Assembly (NCBI RefSeq): GCF_001949145.1
Contig: NW_019091381.1
Location: 696,007-760,006, forward strand
Source of the DNA: Acanthaster planci
Lineage: Eukaryota > Echinodermata > Asteroidea > Valvatida > Acanthasteridae
Reading direction: 5' to 3'
DNA: 64,000 nt
Shown: piece by piece, positions 12,001 to 26,107 of the stretch
Numbering within the stretch: position 1 is the first letter of the stretch
Layout: each line of letters opens with the position of its first letter
Notes under the pieces: generated by a model
What the model was told of the DNA's origin: nothing
Database searches by the model: none
The model's input: only the letters and a program-made list of their open reading frames with translations
Position numbers and translations under genes: made by a program

Positions 12001-15000
12001 GGGACTCGTCATTATGGCTTTTAGTATTTTGATAAATCTTGCACTTATCCCAAATCAAAGCGTAAGGTCAAATCCGCTCCATTGTCAACGACCATCCAAA
12101 GATGTGTACACAACCCAATGTGTAGCGGCAGATCTCAACAGCCTACGCTACAATTGATCAAATATCGCCAATTTACACAAGTACCCTTTTACCTTCTTCC
12201 CCTAAAATTATGAGGAAATACACATTATTTCACAGCATTTATTTCCATGGCAGCAGAGATCATTTTAAAGATCTTTATTTGTAATTATTTCACTACATAA
12301 AGTATAGTATTTTCTCCTTGATTACAACTCACGATGATTTTACACCTGTGGATGGCGGAGCTTACCCAAGGTAGTTTCACCGTGTGTCCCCTTTCTTTCT
12401 CTGCAACGTCTTCCCGACATTTTCATCACTTCACCGATTCAAATGAACACAGGAATTCACCTGATGGGGCGGTAATGTCAGGATGCCTCACGGCTATCTT
12501 GACAGGGGTCGCTCGCCACGCATTCCAAGCGGGTGTTAGGAAGCGTCCCATGCATCACGACTGTCTCCTGTTGAAAAAAAAAGACAAACTGGTCATAAAA
12601 AGTTTCGGATGAACTGAGAGAAGACATGAACATCATCGTTTAATTAACAACCTGGGGAGAATACCATCTAGTACACATGTGAAAAAAAAATCAACATAAC
12701 GCTGGAATTACCTAACAAAAATGTGACTGGTAGAATTAGAAAAAAAATTGGTTTGAAAATGTTTTGAATAATTTGAAAACATTCATTTTATTCAAACAAT
12801 CACGGATTTATAATATTCACTACGATGGTTTGCAAACTGAAATACTCGGGGACTCAGTTTTTCCATTTCTGTATTAAACGCGGTTTACGCACTTCTTGTA
12901 TCAGTTTGTTAAATATCGTATGAGAAATGAAATGTACTGCGTTTTACATTGGGTGGCAATTTATATTGAAAAATGCTTCGTTTCTCATTCTCGTGGTTGA
13001 TAGCAAAGGCTTTATTGTTAAGCACCTAATATTTTTCTTGTTTAACCAAGATCTAAATTAAACTTTGTACACTTTCAGCAAAAGCTAGCGATCGTAATTA
13101 AGAGTGTGGCGTGCGTTTTAATTCAAAATATTCCAGACAATTTCTCAAAGGAAAAAGATGAATATATACTTTGTTTTCTGATGTCTTCCTTGCTTGCTCC
13201 GATAAACTCAGAATAAGATCGTTTCATTCTCCTGAGACACATAGCTCCTAATGTTACATTCAAAGCAAATAATTTCCATGAGTAGAAAAGAAAAGTAAAT
13301 GTAAAAGTGTACATGGGGAAACTAACGAAATAAACGTGAACGATGATAATCGATCTTTCTTCTGGCAAACATGCAGAAGCCTCCGTCAATTCTGTCTTCA
13401 ATACACGCTATCTGATCAATGCTAATTAAATAGTCGAAGGAGTTTCAATGATTTCCTTTTCGAGTCGTAATGAAACTGAAAGAAGGTTCCCCCATCTTTT
13501 ATTGAATATTGTGCAAATAATGCATGCATCTGGGATTTTACTCTGACATTGCTTTTATCATCATTAGAAATTTTGATTTGTATGGGGATGTTGACGCTCG
13601 TAGTTATGCCCTCTCTTAGCCTTGTCGACTCCCATGGAATTCAGGATGCCCATTAAATGTTCGATATTCATTACTATTTTTATGGAAAATATCTTTTTAT
13701 ATAAGTAACTACAGGTGGACTTGGAGGTTCTATTGGTTTCAAAGGTCGTCCTGTTCATGGGAAGAAATTGCGAGTGTTGTTAATGGTTACAAATTATTCG
13801 TATGCGGTCTGCACAAAAGATGTTTTGATAATGATAGGGATAATTTGATTCAATATCATTTCAAATATTGGCCTTTTCCAGACAACAATCTGCCATCTTC
13901 CACCCATGGAACTCCTCAAAGATTGTACCTGTGTAATTGTCAACATGCTTTCATCAGATCCACCCCCAAATATATCTCTTAGTGCGCAGTTAATTTCATA
14001 AATTGGTAGAAGTTGCCTTTAGTGAGTCGTCAGTGTAGGCGGCTACGTGTTTCGCTCGCCAAATGAAAATGCGCATACTCAGATAAAGGAATTATTGATC
14101 AAAGACACGATTTGCAGGAGGGAAAAGGGTATAGCATGTAGGCTATGCACATCTCTAGGTTAGTGACCGTTCTCAAGTTTATTCACCTCGTGTGGTTCGG
14201 TTCTTTGATAGTTTAATGTCATTCTAGTCATATACTGCCAACCGAGCGAGAAATCTTTCCACCGATTAACAACTAAATGAGTTACTAACAAGTCTATAAA
14301 TTCTGTGAAATATTCATTCTGTTCAAAGTCACTGGATAAAAGCTAACCTGAATAGTTTAGCATTAATAAGAAAAAGGGATAAGATTTTGACAAAAATGAA
14401 AGATTCGTTGGATGTGAAATCTATCCGGTTTCGTATGCTGACATCTGCAACTATACGCTTTTCATTAGATTATGATTGTGATTTTCTTCCATTTTGTTCC
14501 TTTTCATTGAAGTTTGGATAATTTATTTCTTTCGTTGGCAATAAGAGAAATCACATTTAACAATGAGAAAGATTGTTTAGATCAACTCAGTTCTGAGAAC
14601 TGAATTTGTGGCTTTTAAAATTGTAATTTTAGCAATCTGATAAGTTTGGCAATGGTAACTACAAGCTTGAACGAATCTGATTTGCATGGCAAACAGCAAG
14701 TAACTTAACACCAACATTGATCACGCGACGGTTTCTACTTGAATCAAGCTACCAGTTTTCGTTAAGATCTTTGTTGGCGATGGGTACTGTATTACAAATA
14801 GGCCTATGTAAATTGTTTTATATTTACTGTTGTCGAATGTTTAACATCCATACCTCCAGGTGATGTTCATTATGGTTTTCAATACCCTTTGTACTTTCTT
14901 GCCTTGGGCATACACCTGCTTCATTTTAACAATATTAAAATCATATGTCTATGGTGCAGCATCTACGTGCGTCAGTTTTCACGTTTCCCCACACGTTTTC

Positions 15001-16804
15001 CGCACGGTTTGGCTCAGGAGGTTTAATCTATACCTCGGGCAGTATTCTGGCATAATAATGTGATCCCGTGAATGAAAATATTGCTATAATGTACCTATTA
15101 CAGTCAGGCAATGCATGATGCAGACTTGAAATGAAAATTGCATTTGTCTGTCTCCATGATATGACATGGATGAAAAGAAATGCTTTTAAATTATGATTTT
15201 CATTGAGTAGTTTTTATTCTCAGTAAATTTCATTTAATTTTACCGGTTTTGTGACCACAGATTTTCAATTCAACTCTATACATGTAGGCCTACTTGGTTT
15301 CTACAGGCCTAAGGTTCTTTTCCTAACAAGTTATAAGTAATATGATACTCTCTGCCACGACCGCTTTCACCATTGTCCTTTGGTTTACTTGCTGACTGAG
15401 AACTAACGTGTGAAGTTTCAATGTTGATTCACTGTCACACGCATAACGTTAATGACCACAGTTTAGGTACATTTGGAGAATGACTGATTGAACCCAAGCT
15501 AACTAAACGATGGTACGTAATGTCAAAACAACATGCCACGGAGATCGACGAGATTCCTGGCTTAGAACGCTTTCCAATCGATCTTAGCCTGGAATGGCGC
15601 TCGTGTGCATGCGATTCCATATTGTACTTACTAATGAACTTCTGGCTCACTGTTAGTCTCTAATTAAGGTCTCTATACCAGTTTGGGAGTTTCTCGTCTT
15701 CAGTTCAGCCGCATTATGCATTATGTTTCACATTTGATCGAACAGATCAATCATTAAAAAAGCTGAAGCTTTAATTTCTGAAAAAAATAGAGTTCAGAGT
15801 CCAAGATCCTATCACACGAACCTTAAAAATCCCATGTTTCAGTATCAGAGCTAATTAGAATCACGTGATAAACAATGAAGTTTTGGGCGCCAAGCAGGTT
15901 TCTAAGCAGTGTTCACTGTGAATAAGTAGAGATATACCTGAAAACAAATGGACCAATATTGTCCATCTTTGCATATAGTCGAATCTGAGTCATGTCACCT
16001 ATAGTGTTTAGCTGTGTATTATACTCTCTGTATGTGTTTGGATTTAAAACAATATGGCGTCGAGTTAACCCGTGCCACACATGTTGACATTAAGGTATTA
16101 TCTTTGTATGATTTCGTTCCCTATAAAATTATCACATCCAGAGGATGTTTAGCTACACAGGACTACTCAGCTCCATTTAACCCAAGGCAGTGCAAAAATT
16201 ATATCCCCGCCGATACAAGCCATGGCGTACCAGTATTCTGAATGTAGAATGGGGACAAAGGGCGAGTATGCAGAAGTTCGACGCTCTTGTTTTTATTTCG
16301 GGCATTGATACCTTAGGCGATGCATCTTAGAAAGGCACGCAATGTTTGTTCTTCATTGGCAGCAGATGTGAGGAGATAACGAAATTCCTGTGGGTCGATC
16401 TCAGTGTTGCAAGGAATTGGTAATGACATTTTGTTTATTTGTACGAACAAGAAGACTAGACACTACATAGCTTTCATTCATATCGAGACCATGTAACTAC
16501 GAATCATATATAGTCAGTCTTCCACTCGGGGAGGGGTTACTTCAGCCTCCATAGGCAATGTTCCAGGACAGTACACAACAAGTTCACGCAGTAAATGAAA
16601 GCGAGATATATTATGTAATTAGGCTAATGTTTAAGTATTGAATAATTGCTGAATCTGACATTTGAATTACACTGCTCGCACTGTTTTAGTCAGATTTTGT
16701 TCAACGTATTCATTCGCTTACCTTTTTAATTTACAAATTGGAAATAAAATTCAAAATGGTGCTGACATTAAGAAGTGGAGGGCAAGAGCGAATATGTGTT
16801 AATC

Positions 16805-17188
16805 NNNNNNNNNNNNNNNNNNNNNNNNNNNNNNNNNNNNNNNNNNNNNNNNNNNNNNNNNNNNNNNNNNNNNNNNNNNNNNNNNNNNNNNNNNNNNNNN
16901 NNNNNNNNNNNNNNNNNNNNNNNNNNNNNNNNNNNNNNNNNNNNNNNNNNNNNNNNNNNNNNNNNNNNNNNNNNNNNNNNNNNNNNNNNNNNNNNNNNNN
17001 NNNNNNNNNNNNNNNNNNNNNNNNNNNNNNNNNNNNNNNNNNNNNNNNNNNNNNNNNNNNNNNNNNNNNNNNNNNNNNNNNNNNNNNNNNNNNNNNNNNN
17101 NNNNNNNNNNNNNNNNNNNNNNNNNNNNNNNNNNNNNNNNNNNNNNNNNNNNNNNNNNNNNNNNNNNNNNNNNNNNNNNNNNNNNNNN
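16805..17188. other. Assembly gap (384 N)
   Basis: Run of undetermined bases. Any open frame that crosses it is meaningless. A small exon could be hidden here. Confidence 0.99.
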
Positions 17189-20100
17189 TCCAGGAAAAAA
17201 AGAACAGCGAAAGGAGTCTGCAGCCAAACTAATCAAAATTCGTTGTCGTTTTTGCCATAGCGAAAGAATATCCAATTCAGACATTTAATCAAAGTGTTCG
17301 CTATGGTGTTTAATTTGTGGACGGCAGTCATGCTTTGAATCGCGCAATTTAATCCTGCAGTGTTAATTGTTGCTACAAGCCGTGTGTTCCAAATCTTGTT
17401 ATTCCACGATGTGCATAAGGTTTATCAAGCTGTCGCAATTTGGCCTTCTCTAAAGACGTTTGGCGTCACACTACGGAGTGTTTGGTGTCGTTGCTTCGGG
17501 ATGGTTTCTGCCGCTCTTCACTCGTTCTTTTCACGGCCTTCACGGCCTTTTCTTCCAAAGCTTTTTGGTTTTTTTTTTCTCTTCCATTCGCGGAGTGTAA
17601 TTCAGGAGAACATCGAAACGGTAAATTGAATCTTTTCGACGCGCATGACTAGGGGCACGTCGCAGTGATAAAGTAGTTTCAATTAATTTGAATTAACTTC
17701 GCTTATTTTTTTCTCGAATGACTGAGTTTCTTTACAGGCATTGCTCTAGCACTTGACTTGGAATGCACAAGTCTTTTTGCAATAGCAATTCTTTTTGTAA
17801 ACTTCAAAATGTCCACAATTTTTGTTTATTGTAATAGTCTTCAAAATCCAAATTACCATCGATTTTATCACCATAAGTTCGGGGTATCTTCAAATACAAG
17901 AAATGAATTTCTTTTCAATTTGCACTTCATACAGTGTGTTTGTTTCAGATCTAATGTCGTGGTTGATTCTGGCATGTAAAAATGTCAGAGGATGCGTGCA
18001 TAAACGCGGCACCCGTGGGTATCGGCTGTAAAGCGCAGCTCATGGACAGATAACCTAACTATAGATGCAGACTTCGAGCTAAAGACTCCTTGAGCACACA
18101 CCTCCTAATTTCTTCCTAAAGAAACAAGAAAAACACCTCCCTTCTACAGGGCCTCTAAGTCCAAGAAGGCTTTTGCAATTTAGCTTGCTCTCTTGTACGT
18201 CACCGCAGGGGGGGGGAGTAGACCGACGAGGCAAGCAGAATATGCCGTTGAATGTAACTGAAGGGCCTAGCGGGTATAGATTTGATGATCATGGGACGAG
18301 TTGATGAAAATAACCCCAGGGCGGGCGCGATACCGCACCCCTGTACCACCGGCTGGATATTTGGTACTCACTCCAATCATGGTGAAGTGTTTCAATCATG
18401 TTTAGACATGCAAGGTTCGTCTTTTCCTGCTTTCTACCGGCCGAAATGCCAGGCTGCGTGGCAACATGTATATTTCTGGACTATGCACCATTTAATGCAT
18501 GAGCTGTCCCTGCGGCGTAAGATGTGTTGCTGAGGACACCCTGTCAGTGAACCCCTCTCAGGAAATTTCTCTCTGTCTCCAGATAATAGACCTTAGTCAC
18601 GCCACGTCGCCATCTATGTTCGCTACCTCCCCAGACGTACTCACTGCAAAAAGCGTACATTTCCCAACTAATCAGCCATTCATAACTCAATTCGGAATGT
18701 ACAGTTGACAGGAACAACACAGGGTTTTGTAACTGTTGATTTTTTTTTCAGTTTTCTACCTTGAAATGACTACTGCTTGATAATTTGTTTCCTCGGTCGC
18801 TCTAAAAATTGGTGCATTCTTATGTCTGTAATGAGGGACGACCTTAGCTTAAGATTATAATAAATCAATTCTAGGCCTTAAAACACATCTTTATCGTTTT
18901 AATGATTGCTCAAGCACTCAGGGAAAAGTTTGATAAATTTGGAAAAGCAATGTCGCCTAAATGTCAACCCAATGAATCGTTTTGAATGATGAGTGTACGT
19001 TTTTCACTGTCCTTAATACGATGTAATCAACGCATGACGCCATTTTGTATCTTATATACTCCCTGACCGTTAAATTTGAACCAGAACGAGGTTTGAGTCG
19101 TCTTTAATTGGGTTACCTATATCTAAGTGCTTTTGTGCCTTATCTGATTACAAAATGGCTGCCGATCTATGGTTTTTAATAGTAGAAAAATACTTGTAAG
19201 AGCCATCACCAACTTGCGCTAGTCGATCATGTGCCTCATGTTACAGGACTGACGTCATCCCTTTGCGCATGTCCGTAGCAGTATGTGATTGTGTTAGGAA
19301 GTATTGATCGCTGTCTTTACCATAATCCATCGGCTGGCAGGTGGTGGTCTCATTTCATCGATCTAGATAGTCATGGAATGCCTGCGTTTACTCCCAAACC
19401 CAGATGTTTCATTTTGCTTGTCCGGGAGGGGCCAACCAACTCAGGATTTTGACTTAGGCATAAATAAAATTTCCATTAAGCACCGTTTATTCAGTTGATG
19501 TCCAGCGGCGTAGGGACCGGGGGTGTGGCACCCCCAACAATTAATTCCAGTTGGTAAATAGAGCTTTGATCGGCAAATGAATAAAAAAAATTGGTGCTTA
19601 AATAATGTACGTTGGCCGTCAGCATTTCCGCAAAGCATGAAGTGTAGCGTACTACGGATTTCCATTTTCCGCACTTTGTGAATTGTACACGACACGAATA
19701 TGGCGAACAAGTTGCAAGTCGGTAAATTGACTCTGGCACACCCCTCAAAGTAAATGCCTTCACCACGCCCCCGATGATGTAATAAATGATAAATATCATA
19801 CCCGTGGTAATATCCGATTTTCACCAGCATATCCACTTTCATCGTATAGATCCATCGGCCTAATGGAGTGTGTGTTGAAAATTTTCTTCTTTCTTTTTAC
19901 ACACACAAACTACTGAATACTTTCCACAAATTGTTAATGGATGTCCCATAGCTGTCCATCATGTAAATTTGAAATTAGATGAAATTGGAACACGTAACCT
20001 TTGTGAACATAGCTCTGTAATATGTGATATTTGATGCCAGCCAGTAACAAAAAGGCACTCGTATAAACTTCAAAATAGCGTGGCGAGCACTCATGGATGG

Positions 20101-21649
20101 GTCAGATGTATGTTAATGGGTGATTAGTGTTTTCCAGCACGTTCGATTTCCAGACATGCACCAGTTCTTTCAAGCTGAACATTACATTTGTCGAGTAAAG
20201 GACCTGTTGGCATCGATAGTACGTGTGTGAACCAACATGCTGTCAAAGCATTGGGCAAAAACACACTGCCTTGCCGTTGAGTATCTACCACCTGCATGTC
20301 AATGATTAAAAAAGGGCTGTAAGAGGCGGGGAAAGTAACTTAAAATAAAGACCAAAATAAACAAAATACCAATTTATAGTACCAGGATAGGCCTGCGATG
20401 CATCTACAGTCCCTGAAAAAAAATCGTATAATTACGCCCTCATGCGACGCCTGACTGAAGAAAAGGAGTTCATTTGTCATTTAGACTTTTTCAAACGAAT
20501 TAAAGGAACAGCATTTCGGTCAGAACTTTTGCTATTCATTTAAATTCCGATTCTGTCAACATGCCTACCTTTTTCGGGGATTTACTAAAATAATGTTTTG
20601 AGTGCATTTTACAAATCATACTGAGAAATATCCGCGCAAATACTAACGTGGAATGAAATATCATCATTCATATGCGACACCGCGACCAACGACTCTGGGA
20701 CAGCTTTTTTGTCCTTTAAATACAACACGTCAAATAATCTAACAGACATTCCCATCAAAACTGTACATTTAGGTTAATGAAGCTTTACCTGAATAACTTT
20801 CATTTGCTTAGTAGGCTAATGCTTTTGCTAAATTCCTGCTTATATTCTAAATTCTTGCTTATATTTTCCATTACTTTGCTGCTTTATTTCCACCCATTTT
20901 AGTTTTGTAAGTATTCAGAAGTAATGTACTTTGTTGCTTTTCGGTTTTTTCCTTCAAAACTACATTGATTAGTTTGCACCCAATTCTCATTGGACAATAC
21001 TGTTCTGACGTATGTGTACGGAGGCTGTTGTTTACCAGTCAAAGCATCTAAAAATATCAATTCGGCTGGTTCTCGGCCTCTTAACATTCTGTTTCTTTAG
21101 TCTGTTTCATTTAACAGCTGGAGACTTTTTGTCAGGAATTGTAGTTATCAAACAGTCGTCTGCTATGTAGTTGATGCTTTCACATGCCAATTCTTACATG
21201 AATATATTGATTAGCTGGTCCTGCAATGAGTTTTTTTCAAGATTAATTTGTTCCCATTAATATGATCACCCAACCTGACCCCAGTCGCCCTAAATGACCC
21301 CTGTGTATTCACAAACCCAAGTGAAATTTTGAATAAACTATCGTATGGATCCATTTCTTTGTGTATACTTCAATGTTTCCCACTTTTCACAATTATTTAT
21401 AGTATTGTAATGTGAAAAGTTTTCAGTAAGTTTGATGTGTTTCTCACTGCGTTTCAATTTTCAACATTAATTCCCCACAAGTGACTGTTTCATTTTTCTT
21501 ACAGTATCCTGAGTTAGTTTCCATTTTTCTTGCATTATTGAATGATTTAAATCAAAATACACCTGTCACTTCAACTAATCAACTAATTATCCCAGTCTGA
21601 TACGCACCTTCCAATTAACATAATGATTCTCTAATCTGATGTCCCTTTT

Positions 21650-22025
21650 CTGCATCCGTCCGTCCGGCCACTGACTCTACAATCCCGTTCTACCCTGAAT
21701 TCCTCTTAATCTCCCTCATCCTCATGTCCTATCTTTTCCCGCCAATCCCGACACTGTCCACTTGTCGTCTCTGACCTCCAACCTTCCATCTTATTTCTCT
21801 TCCTCTCTTATCTGAGGTTTTTCTTTTCTTTTCTTGTCGCCATTTTCTTTTCTATCCTCTCTCTTTGTTGTTTGTTGTTGTTATTGTTTTGTTTATTTTG
21901 TATGTGTTTCTTTGTATCGTCTGCGTCCCCTTCTCACATGTTTGTCTCATTGTCTTTCTCTTCCTCCCTCGTGTTTCTCATGCCCCACCCATTTCCTCTC
22001 CTTTTCGTACCTATGTTTCTTCCAG
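21650..22025 (+). other. Long pyrimidine-rich tract
   Basis: About 370 bases of the + strand are dominated by C and T (many ttttctttt and ctctctttg-like runs), ending in cttccag. If transcribed in the + direction, this is an exceptionally long polypyrimidine stretch next to a 3' splice site. It could bind PTB-type regulators of the candidate cassette exon that follows, or it may be a simple low-complexity repeat. Apparent open frames inside it (Ser/Phe/Leu/Cys-rich) are compositional artefacts. Confidence 0.7.
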
Positions 22026-22079
22026 GTATCAATCTCAATCGAGCCGGAATGACCCTCTTAGGATTTCTGATGCCTATCG
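22026..22079 (+). CDS. Candidate 54-nt cassette exon in the N-terminal region
   Basis: Flanked by an acceptor (tttcttccag) and a donor (gtatgt). The segment is open in the frame set by exon A: its first base completes a codon, 17 codons follow (YQSQSSRNDPLRISDAY) and two bases remain. Entry and exit phases are the same, so including or skipping it keeps the frame, and it fits between exon A (ends 9010) and the shared exon (starts 45219). The product is polar and Ser/Arg rich, consistent with a cytosolic segment. There is no homology support, and chance occurrence of a short open stretch between splice-like sites is quite possible. Confidence 0.33.
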
Positions 22080-22140
22080 GTATGTCAAGACGCTATAAAC
22101 ATCTCAGCCAACCCCCGTGACCCCACATGCAGAAAACACC

Positions 22141-22184
22141 TGTGAAATCCCGTTAAATTCCGTGTAATCCCGTGAAATCCCGCT
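22141..22184 (+). repeat. 10-bp minisatellite (about 4 copies)
   Basis: Imperfect tandem units resembling tgtgaaatcc / cgtgaaatcc, period 10, lying ~60 bases downstream of the candidate cassette exon. Short and degenerate. Confidence 0.7.
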
Positions 22185-25100
22185 CGATGTGAAAAACCAA
22201 TATATACAGTGTTGTCACCACAAGTGCTTTGTGTAAACGTCAGTTTTGAATTTTTTCCGCCTTATGTCGACTGATTTTGTCTAAGTTCAAACTTCCCGTG
22301 TTTACAACCCAGCTTTCAGTCGTCGACGTTCCCGCCCCTGTCTTTGGAAACTTTGTCAAATGTTCCCATAGCAACTATTCCTCGTCTGTCCACCAATGAC
22401 TAACCACTTTGCAATCCTGTGTTATCCCCAACGGTTGTCTTCAGTTTATTTTAATTTCCTTTGTTCTTGAAGTTGATATTCATTTGGTTGTTTATGGAGA
22501 CAACTGGTCAACCCGTGAAGTAAAATGTCCGTAAACTGGATCTTCAGTTTTCGTGTCTCGTTTTAATTTATCTTTCATTTTTATATGTGATGTGATGAAC
22601 TGCTTCTTGTCTGGTGTTTCCCAAGAGAAATGCAAACATCAGTCTGAGGTGCTTCCTGCTTTAAGCCTCGAATTACGGATTGCCAGGCCACGGTTTGTGA
22701 ATTCAAATACTATAATCATCCTCAGCTTGTTTATTCAGTATCCTCTGTGCTTGTCGATGACGTGCTGGTCCCTTAGGGGCCTCCGTACATCATTACGTAT
22801 CAAACCAGGGGGCTCACTCGCCGTAGTCGACGGGTAGCCCATGCAAACGAATATAATTCTTTTCATTCTTCTGCTTTGAGGAAAGGCGCTCGACAACGAT
22901 GATTATTTAATTATTTTCATTTTATCAAATCATTGTGGTTGAAGACGTACCAACGTAGCTGCTTCTCATTAACATGGAAGAATTAAGATTTAATCTTGAA
23001 GTTGAAACGAAGAAGCTTATTGAACCAAGTTAGCACAATTTCAAGCTAAGCCTGGCTTCACAATAGAACATTCTGAGGATGGCGATTTATTGTTGCTGTA
23101 TTCATTTTACTAAGCGAGAATGTCTCTTTAAACGTCACAGCCAGACACTGCTCAGTCTGCATTAATCTGCGTGTTCGACACCACCTTTAATACACTTTAT
23201 TGGGATTATGCGCTACACGTATGATTTGTGCCTGGGGGGAGTCCAGGTACTGGACACCATGGCAAAGGTAGTGCCATAAACAAATAGGAAAAAATTCTGT
23301 GGATTTGTATTAAAGTACCGGGAAGTTCCCCCGGGGGTAAGTAGCTAAGTCCAGCGTGCGAGCCAGGCGAGGCGAGCCGTAATTATCTCAATTTTCCTGG
23401 CCGACGCCAGGGTGCAATTTACGGTCTTGCAGTCTCGGTCTGCTGCGTGTGTGCAAGATGGGGACAGCGCGTGTGACGTTGTTGTTTTCAACTTGTGGTG
23501 AAGTCACCTATAGACCAGATGGGATAATGACAGTATTGAACCAGGCAAGTGTAGAGCACACACGAGTGACAGTGGTTTTAAATCAATTAATGATACTGAA
23601 ATCAATTATATTCATAAATCCCGTGAAAATTCGTTCTACCCACTAATGTCCATGTGCACTTTTTGAAAGCTTCAAACCAAGGTACATAAACAAATTATAT
23701 TAATGAATGCATTTTAATCAGTCTGTCCTCTTTCTTTGAGATAAATGTTCACATCATAAATCATGAAGCGTAAGCTTTTGTGCTACCAAGGCAAAGCATT
23801 TTCTTAATCATGATGTATTCAAAGTTACAAGAGAATTTGGCCGGGTCAAATTGTTCATTCGTGATGTGACCACTGGCGGGTAAACGTTAGTAAACAAAGG
23901 AGATGTGAGAATACTAACTGGTATATGAAGTACCTATCTGTGGTAATTGGGCTCCAGGAGACGAGGAAAAGGTGATGCAGTAGACGGCTTAGTGACAAAC
24001 AAGAAGCTAAGATAAGGAATAAGGCTTGGTAACATCTTCATTCAGCTAAGAGGATGAAAACGTCAGCTTTATAAAGAGAGTGAAACTACAACATGTATTG
24101 GAGTAAGGTATTCATAAGATTGACTCTCGTCCTTTGGAGAATATTTTAGTGCAGTTTTATTGTCACAAAACTGGTCTGGGGAAAGAAAGATTTTTTGTTT
24201 TAAAGTGGCTTACTGACATTTTGTCAGTGAACGGCTACCGTTTCTTGAATGAGTCAGTTAATTTGAATGCAGTCTTTTCCAATTTTTTTCCGTTTTGTGT
24301 CTGCTTCGGGTTCATCGGACGACCCACAAGGCAGTAGATATTGCATCTTGTCTCTGGAAGGACGGTAATTCCTGAGGATGTGCTATCTTGGAACTCATTA
24401 ACGTCTTGGGATGAGCATTAGTTGTCTAGGAGTAGTGACTCAACCAGGAGATTGGAGTCTGTTGATTGATTAAGACACTACCAACCCTGACAATATCTAG
24501 TTTGTTGCCCCCTTTGATGAGACCAACGACAATCCCCAGCAGTGAGCACATAATCACTGGTTCAAAGCGCTTGATTTTACTAAATTACCGATGTTGTTGA
24601 CGTCATGAATGATTGGTTCGTGCCAGGTTGAACGCACTCCTGAGTTTGAGTGTTAAAAGTCATCTTTACTGTGTCTCAACTGAGTGAAGAATGTTAGAAG
24701 GTGAAATCAGTCGGTTACTGGTGCCATCTCCGCACCTTACGAGGTTCTCAAACCAAGGGGAAATGGGCGTGTATCTCACGGGTACCTGTACATATCCTCA
24801 CTATATCACTATAAATATACGAATCTCAATTCTCTGAGATCCTGATCAGGTGAGAAAATAGCCTGGTTCCTTGGTTCCTGTCAAGGAGTGGTAGATATCA
24901 TAGTAATCTGTACGGCATAGTTAAAAGTCTATTTGTTTCAAGGAATCTGGAACAGGAGATATATTTCAGTTCGTCCTTGAACCCTACCTGCTTTCAATGT
25001 TTAATTAATTTTCCTGTGCGTTCAATTATTGTCGCACCACAACGCGTCAAAATCGATGGCTGTCCTAAGTCTCACATCATGTGCTGTTGCCACGGGACAA

Positions 25101-26034
25101 GTTGCCGCTCTTCTGTTACTATATTCCTCAGTACACAATCGATTGACTTAGTCAGCGCTGCTGGTTAATTATGCTAGAATGTACGGTCCTCATCTTTTCC
25201 TCACATTCCATAAAGTCTTTCATTATGCTGTTCCATTTTACCTCAGGAACTATGTGAATACGTTTGCAGTTGTCTGAGGGTTTGGAGAATCCCACTCATG
25301 CATAATCTTTTTGCGATGATGACGACAAATATGCCTTGTAAATAATCGACTATGAGTCCTTATTTGACTGTCTTTGAACATCCTGTTTGCGCTCGGTTTT
25401 ACATGCTTTAATTACGAGATGCGATAAAATGCGATTCAATAATCGTGATAATGCATGCTTTTAAATCCACCCTTTCTGTTGATCATGAATCGGTAATGTT
25501 TGGCTGTTTCTCGTTATGTACTCTCTGACTGAGATTTATTCTCTACTGCACATTTTATTGCCTACAAATGTGTGCATTTATCAGTGTTTCTGGCATTGGA
25601 TAGTGGAAAAGGAATAAGTTGAATGTAATTGTTAATGTTTTGCACAACTAATGGGTTCTATAAATAGGCACGATGATGTCTGACTGAAAACCTTGATCCG
25701 TTGACCCTGTGTTTAAGACATCAACATCGAGAGATGTTTGTGGAGTTCAAATGATTTATTTATTTAGATAATATTCTGTCCTTGTCCCACGATGTTAAAG
25801 GAGGAAGAGTTTCCTAAAAATAACTCGTTTTAAAGTGACAATTTTAGGCCTACATGAATCACTCTGGCTTGCCTTGTTTCATCTTGGCTGTGAATTTATT
25901 CAAATTATGGGTTCGAAGTTGTTGATCAGCTTACAGAACGTGCTTGCCAACAGTCTACTCATGCCCAGGGGTCCCATTAATGCCATGCAGAATCATGCCA
26001 TAGAGACACGCCAGTTCGTGTCGAGGAGACGGCC

Positions 26035-26107
26035 TACGTCATAAGTCGCTTCAGACGGCTGTTGGATGACGTCATAGTGGACCCTTGACGGCTATTTCAC
26101 GACGTCA
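26035..26107 (+). promoter_or_regulatory. CRE-like motif cluster
   Basis: Three ACGTCA cores occur at ~33-base spacing (26035, 26067, 26101); the middle one is the perfect palindrome TGACGTCA (26067-26074). The second and third lie in an imperfect duplication (GACGGCTGTT... and GACGGCTATT...). A fourth, perfect site is at 26486-26493. CREB/ATF factors bind this octamer. Whether this is an enhancer is inference. Confidence 0.35.

Larger units (their letters stand above)
9011..22025. other. Intron or intergenic DNA
   Basis: About 13 kb without a convincing exon on either strand, interrupted by the assembly gap at 16805-17188. One perfect CRE-type octamer is at 19250-19257. The last ~370 bases are strongly C/T-rich and lead into the candidate cassette exon at 22026. 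Short open frames are scattered and lack splice support or family similarity. Confidence 0.55.

Noticed and set aside
16738-17284. Open frames of ~160 codons across the N run
   Set aside because: Most residues are undetermined; the frames exist only because N is never read as a stop.
19441-19842. Possible repeat or 133-codon - strand frame near ggcgtagggaccgggggtg
   Set aside because: The G-rich start resembles ends of dispersed repeats, but I could not find a matching second end or another copy.
21834-22120. Open frames rich in Phe, Ser, Leu and Cys
   Set aside because: Produced by the C/T-rich tract. Only the short 22026-22079 segment is kept, as a low-confidence cassette exon.
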